Below, in pieces: positions 36,036 to 50,216 of a stretch of DNA of 64,000 nt. Numbering within the stretch: the first letter of the stretch is position 1; each line of letters starts with the position of its first letter. A model generated the notes under the pieces. It was not told the DNA's origin. It did not search any database and was given only the letters and a program-made list of their open reading frames with translations. The position numbers and the translations under genes were made by a program. This DNA comes from Dryococelus australis (Eukaryota; Arthropoda; Insecta; Phasmatodea; Phasmatidae), in the NCBI GenBank assembly GCA_029891345.1, contig CM056995.1:219072260-219136259 (forward strand), read 5' to 3'.

Positions 36036-37857
36036 ATGTTCATCCACAATCATTTAAGTTTCCCAAGAATAATCAAGGGTGTTGTTGTCAGCATGACTGG
36101 TTCACCAACTTCCGATGGTTTCACTAAATTTACGATTAAGATCATGTTCTCTGCTTCATATGTCTGCGGGCATAAAGAATGGGGAAAGCAGCTACAAACT
36201 GAGGTACCGAGAGCGTATTCATTGAATCAGGATTTTGCACTTAGGAGAAGACTATTGAGAAGTTCACCACACATGAAAGCAGCCATTATCAACACGAATC
36301 AGTGGAATATGTTAGCCAGATTACAAAATAGCAATCCGTAGCAGTTCTCCTGGATAACATCCTAAGAAACGAACAAAAGGCTGCACGACTTGCTTTTCAG
36401 AAAGTTTATTAACTTTTTATTCATTTCCTTGCCCCATCTGGCCAGGCATTGCATGGTTCGGAAAACAGTGGTGGTATTCTTCAGAAGCTTTTGCAGGAAC
36501 GAGCTGAAGACTGTGTAGAAATTGCAGACTGGCTGAAGCGAAGAGACTATTGGGTCAGCGGTGATATTCAAAACGAAATAATTGATATAATGGCCCAAAA
36601 AGTGCAGTGTAACTTTGTTCACGACATTCAGGTAGTCCGTATTTCGCTGTTATGGGTGACACCACAATGGACGTCGCAAGCGATGAACAATTCTCGATTT
36701 GTTTTCGCTTCATAAACAAGGAGACATTTGAAATACAAGAATTGTTCATGGGATTGTACAATACAACAGATGGGACAGCAGAAACCTTCCACAAGACTAT
36801 AACAGATGTTATGATTCCTCTTAATGTAAGCAAAGAAGTTCTAAGGGAACACTGTTTCGATTGCATTCATGTAATGCCTGGTCATTTAAACGATGTACAG
36901 AAACTCATCGTAGTTAAGCAATCGAAGTTTTCATTCGTACACTGCTGTAACCACTCTCTAAATCTTGTGCTTCAAGAAGTTGCAAAGAGATGCAGCATAA
37001 TTTCAGATGCTTTGACACTTCTTAAAGAAGTTTCAAACACAATTCTTGAATCTCCTAAGAGGAAGAATATTTATGCGGGTGTGGTGGTCAGGCCTTACTC
37101 GCAAAGTGAATGCCTTAAAGTCCTAGCCAAATGCCTCCTCTCTCTATGTCCGACATGCTGGTGTGTGCGTGCTAAATATCTCCATAGATTTTCTGAAAAT
37201 TATGCAAGTGAGATGGAAACTCTGATTTTGATTGTAGCGGACAAAGCTTGCAAATTCTCAGAAAAAACGAATATCAACACTCAAAGGCTACCTGAGAAAA
37301 ATAAGACAATTAGAAACTCTGTTGGCGATCAATATAGCTCTAACTGTGTGCGAACCTGCTGAGCAGCTCGCCAAGTCCCTGCAGAGTGAAGGGTATACAG
37401 AAAGTGGCACTAAGCAAGCAGCAAAATTTCTTTGGGGCCTGTATAATGGAATAGGCGAGGCTGATTTTGAACACATTTGGAAAGAAACTGAGAAACCAGG
37501 ACATGAAGAGAACCTTGAGTTAGAAATGACTCGCATCCCACGATTCAGAACACCTGCTAGATTCAGGCATTTGGAAGAAGTGGAAGGCCAAGCACCAGAC
37601 GTTCAGATCGACGAGAAAATTGGTCTTCCCCAGAAGTTCATTTCCGTTCTAGACTGGCTAAAGAATGAGCTGTATCGCCGCTTCAACCAGCCAGGTATGG
37701 AACAACTTGTCAAGCTAGAAGCCATTCTTCGGAGACAACCAGGGGATGATTTGTCTACAGATAAACTGGAAAACTTTGTAGGAGTACTTAAGGATGATTT
37801 TGATGTAGACACATTAGCTGCATAGCTAAAGATTCTTTCAAGTGTCATCTGTCAACC
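36036..37857 (+). pseudogene. hAT-superfamily transposase relic (DUF4371/ZMYM-like type)
   Basis: hAT transposases cut and paste DNA using an RNase-H-like core. Segments in order: HMKAAIINTNQWNMLARLQN (end of the TTF-type zinc region, about 36,275-36,335); AVLLDNILRNEQKAARLAF; HGSENSGGILQKLL and SGDIQNEIIDIMAQKVQ (36,449-36,605), the typical DUF4371 entry; YFAVMGDTTMDVASDEQFSI at the first catalytic Asp region, where the usual DGTTD is altered; FVHCCNHSLNLVLQE (about 36,935-36,980), a family signature; then ALTVCEPAEQLAKSLQSEGY and RRFNQPGMEQLVKLEAI to 37,825. At least four stops or frame changes separate these blocks, and the C-terminal dimerisation domain is missing, cut at about 37,857 where another repeat begins. 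No terminal inverted repeats were found. Confidence 0.85.
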
Positions 37858-38346
37858 TGTCCCGGCTATGTAGGAGACCTAGTTGGCCGGTGCCTCCTCC
37901 TCCCAGTTGGCGGCGAGAAGACTTATATTGAGTGTGTGATTGAGGCTGAAGACGAGGTCACCAACCTACCACTGGCCAGACAGGTTCCGAGGCCAACCGC
38001 TCAGATGTTAAGAGAAGCATAATTCGTGTAGTGGTAGGGACCAATGCTGGTATCGAGTCATCGTCCCCTTTTCCCTTTGTAATTAATTATATCGGCAAGG
38101 ATAGCGATTAGCTGTGTTTTATTGTCAATAAATAGCCACAGTGTAATTGATTATAACAACTTCATCTGTCATTCAGTGTAAAGTAAATGTATTGTGTTTT
38201 ATAAGTAAGTGTTGTTTCATTAAATATATTTTTTTATAATCTATCTTACTTATTCAGCTACCAATGAGTCAAACCCCCAAGCACCCCCTTTGACTCCTCA
38301 TAAGGTGAACTGAGGAACTGGGATAGGGCTAGTACATGCAGCCTAT
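37858..38346 (+). repeat. Repeat D, copy 1 (truncated; LTR-like)
   Basis: About 85% identical to 51,533-52,016 (shared TTGAGTGTGTGATTGAGGCT, AATTAATTATATCGGCAAGG, TTATTGTCAATAAATAG, ACTTCATCTGTCATTCAGTG). Contains an AATAAA signal near 38,128. Compared with copy 2 it lacks the first 95 bases, which include the TATA-like box, and instead adjoins the hAT relic directly. Confidence 0.75.
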
Positions 38347-38799
38347 AGGCCAGGAGGAAGGGAAAGTGTTTCACTGGTGGAGGTGCCGGACTTTCCCTCT
38401 CTGCACACCAAGCGAGTTAACAAAAACTAATATTTTATCTGACATTATTGTAGACGCAAATGAAAGTACTTGTATGAGAAAGCCACCGTACCCCGTCTCG
38501 TAGACACATCCCCGCCCACCCACGCTAACGGCTGCTTCATTCCACGCAGTATGCAAACCTTTTCTTAGGTCAGTTACCACATATCCGATGCAGCACTTTT
38601 GTAGCAACCTTGCTGCTTTACTGTTCTCACCCACCCACACACTTCCCTTTAGAATGCTTAATAACTGTAGTTACAATATGTGAATTTCTTTTCATGCATG
38701 CTGTACTTACTGTTCAAATATCTGCTTCAACCACTCCTATTTTGTTGTGACTATCGGAGGGTGTTCACTTCCTCTTTTCTGTAGTTTGTTTTACCTTTA
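38347..38799. other. Gene-free stretch before the env-bearing gypsy fossil
   Basis: No coding signal. May contain the 5' leader or LTR of the next element, but no matching second LTR was seen. Confidence 0.35.
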
Positions 38800-41700
38800 G
38801 TTTACACAAAGTGTGCGACACCATTTACATGAAACACCACTTCACACACACATTCACTGGTACATGGAAACGCGTAGCAAAGCAAAGGTGTCCAAACTCT
38901 CTCAGGACATTAAAACAGTTATAAATGACACAAAAGACTTTGAGCGTTCATTAGACGAATGTGACAGACAACGCACAAAACACCACACTAAAGATACACC
39001 TACCAACAGCCGTATCTAAAATGCCTCGTTAGATACATCATTTCCTAGCACAGAATATGAATACCCCTCTGACACACCACCCCCACACAATCCATTCCTA
39101 ACACACCATCACAATCTCTTATACCCGTTGCCGATTTCTTTGTATTTCCTCTGTACGAGGAAATTGGCAATTCACCCCTCCCTTAACTAGAATTCCAACC
39201 CCCACCCACCACCCACACTTACATTAACGTTCAACAACACACCCCACCCCACAACATGGCAAATAACCCACCTACCGTTCACATAACTTTCACATAGCCA
39301 GGAAAAAACCCCACCATTTTCAGGAAAACACAGGAAAAATATCGATGAATTCTTACAAGCCTTTGAGCAAGTAGCCGAACTTAACAGATGGACAGATATT
39401 GACAATTTTAAATGTATCAAATTCTCCCTCCCTGACACTGCTAGGCATACCTTACAAAATTTGACACTTAATCGGGTCCAACCCATAACATTGTGATAAA
39501 TAAAAACAGGTGTGACTAGGGTGTTCACAAGTCCTGCGGACATAGAATGATTTAAACATTTAATCTACAACAAGAAGCAGGTGGCTAACGAGGACACCAT
39601 ACATCACCCCGAAACCCTTAAAAATGACCAGCCTTAGTACAACCCTACCATGACTGACAATTACTTTGTAAGAGTTATTTGGAAGCACCTCTTGCCGTCC
39701 ATTGTGGAGAAGTTAATTGGGTTAAGGAATGGCATATTAGAAAACTTGCTCGAGAACTTACAACACATTGAAATTGGCATCTTTCAATACCAGCAGAGGC
39801 TCACACACACCAGTCCTCATCCAGATTCTGCATGGCTCGAAGCAGAAATTAGCAAACTCAAACAGGAAATCGCGCAGCTTTCCCTAAGCAAAGTTGAACC
39901 TTAGACCAACACTCAACATAATAGGCAATGTTGTCAGTATTCTTTGTACTATCCCAGACAATACTATCACCCTGCCTACCTTAGAGTCCTTAGAGCACTT
40001 GTGCAATACTCCTGAAGCCTTTGAGCATCAACCCCCTCTCACCCCTAATATTAATGAAACCCTTTCTCCTCCTCAGAAGCAGGCCATTCGAGCTATTATT
40101 CGCCAATGTAGTGACGGTTTTGCTATTTCCATTCTTGATCTCACTGAAGCCAAATCCTTTGAAATTAAATTAGAGTTAGACACAGACAAGCCTATTGCCA
40201 TGCATACTTTGTGGCTATCATGTTAGCCCCAAAGTACGAGATAAGAACTTTTGTTTCAAATAAAATACATGGCATGTGCTAGAATTATCTGGGAGGCTGA
40301 CTCTCCCTATTCTGCCCCTAGCCTAGTGATTTCTAAAAAGAATGGTGGCCTTTGTTTTGTAGCAAATTTTCGTAAACTCAATCAACATTTAACTAGAGTC
40401 CAATACCCCCTTTCGCATACTGAGGACATTTTAAACGCTCTGCGACATTTCCCTTTCATTACTAGCATAGATTTGTTTCCTGGATTTTATAGCATACCTG
40501 TTCACCTCCAGGATCGTCATAAGTTGGGTTTTAGCATTGACGGGATTGGTTTAATCGAATATTGTAGAAAGCCAATGGGGTTTTCCACTTCACCCCAATA
40601 CTTTCAGAGTTCATGGACAATCTTTTAGGCCCCCTCAGATGGACTGCCGCAATCACCTACATCAACGATATTTTTATATTGGGCAGTGCATTCGAAGAAC
40701 ATACCGCCAATATTTGTAAAGTTTTCCAATGCTTAAGTCTTTTCAATGTCAAGGTTAATAAAAATAAATGTTCATTCACCCAACAAACTGTTAAGATGCT
40801 ACACCATATCATCACTCCCCAAGGCATGTCTACCGATCCCGACAAGGTTGCTGATATCGAACAGATCCCCCGCCCCCCTACTAATGTGAAACAACTTCGT
40901 TATTTTCTTGGGATGACCTGTTACCTGCTTGGGTATATTCTAAATCATGCCTCTATCGCCCAGCCTTTGATCGATCTCACTAAACACACCACTTCTTTTA
41001 AATGGAGCCCAGAGCAACATAATTCCTTCTTTAATTTGAAAAGAGGCATTCTTCAGGCACCAATTTTACAGAAATTTAACGAAGACTACGAAATTGTTCT
41101 TGCATGTGGCACCAGTAACACAGCTGTAGGAGGGGCGCTCATTCAGTTTGATCCACACACTAAACAACGAAGTATAATAGCTTTTGCTTCAATGAAATCC
41201 TCTATTCAAGAGGGGCGCTGGAGCATAACAGTGACAGAGTTGCTGGGCAGGGGGGGGGGGAGAGCTATCCGCTATAAAGTACTTGTGTTCTCACTTTCTT
41301 CAGTATTTATATGGGCGTAAGTTTACCTTTGAAACCGACCATGCAAGTTTGAGATATTTACGCACTATGGCAGATCATAATGCTCATATCCAGAAGATGG
41401 CTATCACCTTAAGTGAGTACGATTTTCAAACGAATATTGTCAAAGGGAAACTCAACACACTACCTGATGGATTAAGTAGGCTGCCCACTGCACCCCAAGT
41501 CACTACCCAGTCTGTAACTGTACACAGCACACCTTACGATGCAAAGCTACCCTTAATGTCATGTCAGTCTCTTTTTACAGTTTTGGTGAAGTTATTTTTC
41601 AAGATACACGCAAGGCAGCAGAAATTGCTGCTAATAATGCTAAATATTTTAGGACACATTATAAAGAATTTAAAAATTATTTCATCACACCTGCTTCACC

Positions 41701-44700
41701 GGCAGAGAAAGACAGTCTTGCTAAGGCTCTACAATATGAATACATTTACCCACTTCCTTTAATTATGAAAATAGTCTCCGCACTTTACCATGTTAACAGT
41801 GATGTTATCAGGGAGCGATTCACTAACACACTCATGTCAATATGTATCGATCCCGTCCTCAAATGTACAATTCTTGTCATCTGCTACGCTGATATTATAC
41901 ACTTTATCCCTATTGACATGCACGTTCAGGAATATATTCATATTCATGACGACTAAAATTTATATTAATGCCTCATCACTGTTTTCAATCCCCATTCATT
42001 GGTGAATATGATAATGATCCTCATGTTTCATAACTCAAACCAGCATTATTACTCCCAGATCAGGCCGACACACAATATCGGAGATTAAGCCGTCGTTATG
42101 GCATGGCTAGCAACAGGGAAATATTTTTAAAGGTTAACATTTCCCAGGGCCTGTCTAAATTGACTCTTGTTCCCAAATTTTATGTCTCAGAAGTCATTCA
42201 GCCCCATCATGACGCCATATTCGGGGGAGGGCACTTTGGAGTTCTTAAGACACTCCGTAACATTAAACAATCTTATTTTTGGGGTTCCATGGCTAACGAT
42301 GTTAAAAAATATGTCCAATAATGTCCAGAATGTCAGAAAGTTAAAGCAATTACATCTCAACCCATGGGCCAACTCACCCCTTTCCCACCTCAACTCCTCC
42401 TCAAATCTTGGGCTCTGGATGCTAAAGGTCTTTTACCCGCAACAACCCGTAATAACAGATATACCTTAGTAATGACAGAATATGCCACATGTTATGTCAT
42501 TGCTAAACCTGTTCAGGCTATTGATGCATCCACATGTGCTCATTTTATTAAGGAATTGATATTATAATTCGGTTGCCCCGAGCAAATACTCATGGATAGT
42601 GGAACCAGTTTCCAGAATGAGCTTATTAGCAATCTCCTCAAGTTATCAGGTGTAAAAAGCTCACAACCACCACTTACAACCCCTGTTGCAATGGTTTAGT
42701 GGAACGAAATAACTATGTCATCGGAGAACATATTACTGCTTGTGTGAGTGCTGACTAAGTATATTGGGATCTGTACATTCCATTTATTCAGTTCAACATA
42801 AACACCGATATTAATAATTCAACAAAATTTAACACCTTTTTATCTCCTCCATGTCGTGGAAGCTGCAATCCCTGCTGAAGTTGTTGCTACCAAGTTTTCT
42901 GAACGTGGTCATAATTGGAGTGAGAAACTCCTCGCCGTATGCCAAGCAGCTAAACAAAACTTAATTTACGCCCAGAGCATTCAGAAATCTTATTTTGACA
43001 AAACTCACAGGAAGAACACATTAAAGGTTAATGACTATGTGTGGGTTCATAACCGCGGTAGCCATGAGGCCCTCACCTTCAGCTTCCGCGGACCTTATTG
43101 TGTAACCAATATTTCAGGGAAGTCTATTGTCTGCATTCAAGTCAATAAGTCTGGTGTTCCTAAAAATAAGTCAGTATCAACCAGCGATACGAAGCTTGCC
43201 TATACTCGTTAAAGTGCTACGTATATAATTGTTTTTCATTTTCTTTTTCTATGTCTCATATATATTTGAAAATGTGTTACAGTGTACTTTATTCCTCCCT
43301 CTGTATGATGCTAAAAACACTACGTGTCTGCTTCACTGCCGGCATCTAAGAGAGTCTGCACTGAGGATTTCCTGACGCATCTCCTAGTCAGCACGTGTTT
43401 TCCCACTGCCGGTACAACCCACAATCTGCACTGCTCGCACCGCTCTGGCCTTCTCGTCCGTAGCTGTCCAGCTGTCTCTCGCCTGCTGCCAATATCTGTG
43501 CTCCAGGGGTGTCACTCCATGTCGCGGCCCTTGCTACAATTCTGCCTTCGCTGACATCCGCCATGCCACACATCAAGGTTGGCTGCACTGACTGTGGGCA
43601 TGGCCACAGCGCACCAGAGCCGGCTGTTGCTGGGGCAACATGCCGCCTATGTTGTGCCAGTTCGTGGGGTGGGGCTAAATCCCGCCTACCTGGTCGCAGT
43701 GACCTTGTTACTTTGTTGTCGTTCTATCTTCACAGCAGGGAGCATCACGCAGCCGACCTTCAGGACATATGATGGTATTTATTACGTAAACTCCGAACCA
43801 GACATGCTTTATGAAACCAGCCTACTGCTGGTTTATAACATTCAGTTGCAATTCCCCTCTCCACCCGAAGCACTCTATCAATTTCTCCACGTCGCTTGTG
43901 CGGCTAGAAACAACACATCTTGTTCAAATGCAAAGATACTCTATAACTACATGCAAGTAATTGAGATTAGTGTAATCAGAGAATACCATACAGAAATCAG
44001 TGCCACTTTCTGTGCCAAGCACGGTATCCATATTATCAGTGATGCCAGGAGCTGGTGTTGTAATGTTCTCACCAATACACACCTCAAAGCTATCCTGCAA
44101 AATGATGCCAGCCTCGACCAGTCTATCCACGAACTTGCAGCAAATGTTCTTAGTACACACAAAGCCCTCAATGTCTCATTTTACATTATTAATCATTTCA
44201 CCCATAAGGTAGAAGCAAAAGTCAACTCACTCGCCAAGGTAATTAATAGGATTACAGATGTTCTTAAATCTCAAACAACGGCATTCACTGCTGCACGGTC
44301 TTTGGGAACACAGGTTTATTTACTCATCATGAATATGTTGCAATTGATTAACAATCTGTTCATTGAACATTCTATTGAGACATTCATTCATGCCTTTCAG
44401 TTTCACAAACTGCCATTGGGGGCAATAAACATTACTTAACTCACACATTACCTCGGGGCACTTCAGGAACAGTTACGTAAATTGAATCTCACCCTTAGCA
44501 TCACCCCCAGAGAAATAAATAAGTATTATTCGCTTGAGATCGCAGAATGTTCATTTTCAGACCAACAATTGGTCATCAAATTGCAAGTGCCCCTAATCAA
44601 TGTCCATTCCCAATGGCATGTATACCAATTGAAATCCATCCCTTACCTGTTCCACAATCATTCATGTACAATCCATACACCCTCGCCTGTCATCGCGATC

Positions 44701-45400
44701 GACCTCACCATAGACGATGTTAAAACGGTTTCACCCTTCACCCGCCCCTACCAGGATGTTGTATTCATCCAGCCTGAATCGCTTACCAGCGACAATGCCA
44801 AAAGCATCAAGTCCATGATATTGCTAACTGATGTCACCTCATTGTTTAATTTATGTACATTCCACAGCACTCCCTCCCCCATTCACAATCACGAATATTT
44901 ACCCTCACCAGTTCATACTGACTAACCCCCTCCCAAAACCTTGGTTACTTGTTTAAACACCTCTCTCAACACTGTTATTCCTACACACACCGCCGGGGCT
45001 GTTGAAATCCATGCTCCCTGTGGCTGTAATGTCACCACATTCTCCGACATCATTATTCCTGCAATTCATCTTTGTGATGTGCAAGCTCCTGTCATTCCTT
45101 TACATCAGACCGTCATACTCATACATTGTCTCTCGGAGCAGTTTTTTCATCTCCCCCAGCTTTCCCTGTAAGATGGGATTCACTTATTCAACATTTCCGA
45201 TTCCCTAAGTACAGACTGGCACATCAATCACACCGCCTTCCCTATTGTTGAAGACCTTGTTTCCACCATTACAGGTGGTTCCTTCACATCCCCGAAAGTA
45301 TTCTCCCTTGTCGAACCCTCTTCACTTTGAGTATTTCACTCTCGCGGTCATGTTTTTCCTGTTGTGCCTGGTGACAACTTTTACATAATGCTCATTAAGA
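38800..45400 (+). mobile_element. Ty3/gypsy retroelement fossil with env-like third ORF
   Basis: Parts in order: gag-like region (about 38,870-39,900, with IDEFLQAFEQVAELNRW), reverse transcriptase (about 40,060-40,900: SLVISKKNGGLCFVANFRKL, YINDIFILG), RNase H (about 40,990-41,490: HASLRYLRTMADHNAHIQ, TLPDGLSRLP), integrase zinc and core pieces (about 42,040-42,800), integrase C-terminal region (42,856-43,212) and an env-like region (43,579-45,170), starting with a 286-codon open frame followed by a second segment resembling insect errantivirus envelopes (IKLQVPLINV, YQLKSIPYLFH). Gene order is that of errantivirus-like gypsy elements. It is broken, with roughly ten breaks, and no LTR pair was recognised. 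Old. Confidence 0.8.
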
Positions 45401-48123
45401 TATCCACCCTCCTCACACGCCTCCACACGCCGCAGTGAGTGTGCCACTTGCCGCACCCCTTAAGTAAACAACTTCAGAGTTCTGTTCACTAGCTTCATTT
45501 GTATTTTAATTCCTATTAAGGCATTACATTTCGACATACATACCGTCCCCATTATGTTACGATATTTTGCCTTATATATCATTATTACATATCTCCACTT
45601 TAGACTTTGATGTATATTTTTCTTTTAACGTTACATTTATCTTGCTTACATTTGATCAAGCCTCCCAACAAGCACATTACATTATTGTCCATTTGTATTC
45701 TAACGGAACTTTATTGAATCATACATTTTAGTTTTGAATATCAATTATGCTCCTTGTGTGTACTCTTACCTGTAATGGCATCATTTAAGTAAGTCAAATT
45801 ACTTTGTATTTTCGTTCCCTTGGGTACTTGTGTTATAGCTTTGTATTCTCAGTATTCTCCCTTTCCCTTGCTGTGCTGCTCAATGTATGGATTACTATAA
45901 TTGATTTCGCCATGTATCCCTTTTCATTACTGTTCAACACAACATCTTCATTACACAGCCAGTGTCGGATTATTTTGTTATGAATACTATGTTTGTGTTC
46001 CGGCTTGGGCCTAAAGTTTTCCCAGTATAGAAACGTTTATGTATACGATTGCACCATTCTATGACTATATATCAGCCTTTGCAGCAGTCAAAACTCTCTT
46101 CATTATTGCTTCAATATCAGGGTACGTAGTGTGAATTCAGGTGAGATTTGAAAAACAAGTTCCTACTTTCTGTGTATTGGTATGACAAATATAATTCAAG
46201 TATTACAAGCTAGACTTTGGATCTTTGTTTAATGACATTAATTGTGGTATAATATTAGAGCCCTCATGGTGGAAATTTTAATACTAAATACTTAGACCTC
46301 TGTGGTCCCAGATATTTTGAGGTTATATGTATTTCAGACACATGCCTAGGGCATATCATGTTTCAGACAACAGTTTCTTTGATGATATATTAATGAATTT
46401 TCAGGACTTGACACATTCTTTCTGCCTTACAGTAGTGTTTATTTCTTGTACTGTAATTATATTGAGTGTCCCTCCTTATTCGAAGATGTATTTTGCCTAT
46501 GTTTATGTCTACAGAGGAGTAGCAGCATTATTAACAGTGTTTTGCCTGGGCCTACAGGTCCCTTCCATTATTATCTGTTATGCATCGACAGACATGTCTT
46601 ATGGCAGTATATATTTTCAAGGTATTGTCACTTCAAGGAATATATATTCTTAATATCAATTATGTTATTATAGTGACAAGCTCAATGCCTTACCAGACCA
46701 GTGAATACAATTTTACCTTACTCTAGTATTAAAGCTCTACTTAAGGCATTTCACTGTCCTACAAGAATATAATATTGGAGTGTTTTACTTGTATGTTTTA
46801 CCGCCAGCATTGTGTCAAGAATTTTGCTTAGGCCTACAGGTCTGTGATCAATTATCTTATATTTTAATGTCTACCGGTGGGTTTTGAGCAATTTTAACAC
46901 ATTTCTACACTACTTTGTATGGAGAGTGTCTGTAACATTGGATGTACCGTACCTCCTTTTATTGTTAATTTATCTTTTTGAGAACAGTCACAAATGTGAC
47001 CAGTGTGTTAATTCTTAAGTTAGGTTAGGAGTACTCCACCTTTATTTCCCCTTCCATATCTGCAGATATGATGTATTATTGTATGTACCTTGTCGAATAA
47101 AATACATCTACAAAACCATTCCATTAGCATGTAAGATAGTTGTATCTATGAATAGTATTGGTTAAGTGTTCTTGTTTTCCATTAACATGTTTTCTTGTTC
47201 ACTCATATATGATTTTGTTGTGTATTCATTTTGCCCTGAGGCATATTGCTATATTTGAAACAGTGTGTAAGTATTCACTAAAACAAAACACAAAAGTGGT
47301 AAGCCAAATAATCTCACGCTACATGATAATATGGAAGATAATGATAATCAGCGGTGACAAACAAGACTTTCCAAACCAAAAGCCAGTGCGTCACATAAAC
47401 TATACTTCAAAGTGCTTCTATAATCTCTACATGTGAAAAAAACTTTCCTTCCCAAGTGAATACTAGTTCACAAACATTTATAGTGATCATGAGAGAAACA
47501 GTCAATCAATGCTACAAACCACGGCTACCACATGTAGAACATTAATTTTCCATCATGCCAATTATGTATTGTGGATCTTAACTTTGTGTTCAAGTTTTTA
47601 TAAAAAAAATTTTCCCCTTGTCACTAATTCATGTAACATATTAAGTAAGCCAAATAATCTTATGCAATAAATTTATTATAAATTATATACACATAACTCA
47701 CATGTATGCATATATAAATATATATGCATATAAAAATATATATATATATAAACTGTAATTGTCCAAGTAACTTGTCTGTGTAGCAAATGCTAAGGGTAAC
47801 TACATACTAATCTTTTGATGATGAAATATCTATTCTAATAAACATGTATGTGTTTTAAGAGTACACAACGTCTTAAAAACCCACTTTCCATCGCACGTCA
47901 GCACAACTTGTACAACAAACATCACTGTTCATGTTCGACAGAAGAGTGTGTGCTACGTACAGGCAACTGCAGAATGTCACATATTGTTCAAGCGCCATGC
48001 GCATTACCAACTATAATGTAGGTTTTTTTTTTTGCATTGTATTTCCTGATTCAAAATCCTTTATTTATACTTTTCTGAAGGTAACTATAGCACTTTTGCT
48101 ACAGTCTTTTACCCACCTTGCCT
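45401..48123. other. Gene-free AT-rich stretch
   Basis: May begin with the gypsy element's 3' end. The plus-strand ORF at 46,327-46,653 is hydrophobic and AT-driven with no family motif. A patch of imperfect TATA/ATAT repeats lies at 47,700-47,750. Nothing else is supportable. Confidence 0.45.
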
Positions 48124-48939
48124 TGACATGTTCTTGACGCCCATGTATCCCTTGTGCCCGTTTGTTCCATCACGGACACATTAAACACACAGCAACATGC
48201 GACCGAATGATATTAGGTCGCGGTCTCGATCAGTGCATGCCGACAAGAACAGTGTTTACACTTTTCTTGTCACCTGTAACTCGTGGCCACGGGTCATAAT
48301 ATTTTACATTCATCACAAGAGATAACTCTTGTGATTAATGGATATGTGGCCTAAACGAGTGTGTCCACTAAAGTCACGACCGTTAGACTCAACAGCCATT
48401 GGAGGGACCAATGGGATAAGCAGCGCCACTTATTTGTACAGCTTTCCGATATGCGCGATTTCGACGGGCATCTTTGCCGAATATGGAGTTGGTGTAGCTT
48501 AGTGTCAAAAGACAGAGAATCACATTCCCACAGGAAGTATAAAGTGTCGAGCGGCTCCCTAGCCACATTAATTAATAGCAGCATTTTTAGGCAATTTTAG
48601 TGGTGATTGCACCATTATTAACCAGGGAAATCGCCTGCTCCAGCATAGAGAGTAGATAACATACCATAGAAGACAGGGCGTAGCTCCGCCCCTATTGAAG
48701 AAATCCATGTGTCGTCACATCCATATGTATTCCTGTAATTATAACCATTACGACACACGCCGATATTAATATGTTAACTATAAGAGTGTACATGTAATCA
48801 TCTATTGAGAATCAGCCACCTTAGGCATCATTTAATTTAATATCACTCTTTTAGTGCAATGACATTCTCATGGTGTCACATTCTTAGCCATATCTGGGGC
48901 TCCGACATTCATGAGTATGTCACCAATGTGTTTTATTTC

Positions 48940-50216
48940 GCCAACTCCCTGCCACCAAACTTCAGTGCTGCGTTTACTATCCCATCTGGTCCCCCTGCCT
49001 TACTGCTCTCCAAACCCCTAATTACCTTTTCTATCCCCCACTCCCTCATCTTATACTCACTATACACCCCCCGAACCCTGTTTGTCCCCCTATTCCAACC
49101 CTTCTTTGCCTTAAACACTGACAAGTACTGTCCTTGCAGCATCTCCGATTTTTCTTGGTCATTTGTCACATGCCTACCATCCCTTCATGTTAGCAGAGGG
49201 ATCCCTTCCTCTCCTCCCCTTAACCACCTAACATACCTAAACAATTTCCCCCATTCCTTGCCTTTTCCTTCTTCCACCATGTTCCCCAGAAATACATTCT
49301 TTGCCTGTTTGATCTTCCTTTCAAGCTCCCTACCCATTTGTTTCATCATTTCTTTAGATCTTACCATCCCTTCATTTCTCCACTTGGCATGCCATTTTCT
49401 GCACTTCTTCTTCATTTTCAAAATCTCCTGTCCATAATATGGCGGATCTCCCCCAGTCTGTAACCTTTTCATTGGCACAAATTTCTCCAACATAACCTCC
49501 ATTAATCTTCTAAACTCCCTCCACAACCCCTCTACACCCTCCTCCATAGACCATTTTTTAAACCTGTCTCTCAGGAAGATTTCTGCCCCCTTCTTGTCTC
49601 CTCTCCCATACTGCCACACCAACCTTTCTGCCATTTGCACTTCTCTCATCCTGCCAATCCCAATTTCTGCAACAGGAACATGATGGTCGCTTATACCATC
49701 CAATACTACTGCACCAACTACAGCATTTCTAGGTCTGACCAACACCACATCCAGCACTGACCCAACACCCTCCTCATTCCATCTCGTAGGTGTTTCTACT
49801 ATCTGGACTATTCCTCTGTTGACTAACTGTGCCGCCATTCTCTGCATTATGCTACCCATTCCTTCTGCACCCTCTACCCATTTCACTGCTGGCATATTCA
49901 AATCTCCTGCTACAACAACCCACTGCCCGTCCTTTAGTCTATCGACCCTCTCCTTGATCATCTCAATTGCCTGCCATCCCTGTCCTGGTGGTCTATACGC
50001 TGCCAGCAAAGTAATACTCCTATTACTACTACCACTCAATTTAATTTCCATTACCTCGACATCCTCACTAACCCATTCTACCGCCCCTTTTAGCCCTTTC
50101 CTTACACACACCATTATTCCCCCTCCTCTCCCATCACTGTCTCTTCTGAAGATGGTGAACTCATCCTGCCTGCACTCTATGTCCAGTACTTCCTCAGTCA
50201 ATCAAGTCTTCACAGC
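48940..50216 (-). pseudogene. LINE endonuclease with start of reverse transcriptase (CR1/L2-like)
   Basis: A 338-codon open frame (50,201-49,185) carries an AP-endonuclease-like domain: RRDSDGRGGGIMVCVRKG, ITLLAAYRPPG, VVVAGDLNMPAVKW, GSVLDVVLVRP and the catalytic ISDHHVPVAEIG (about 49,690). A lysine/arginine-rich linker follows (KMKKKCRKWHAKWRNEG). After a single stop near 49,183 the same frame continues to 48,940 with LESSKAGGPDGI, the RT entry motif, and then ends at the insertion edge. Just upstream, AVKT-stop-LTEEV shows the Trp of the usual TWL motif replaced by a stop. The frame is unusually well preserved (two stops in about 425 codons), so the insertion is fairly young relative to its neighbours. 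Confidence 0.85.

Noticed and set aside
46327-46653. 108-codon hydrophobic frame
   Set aside because: AT-driven composition, no motif, no splice or promoter support.
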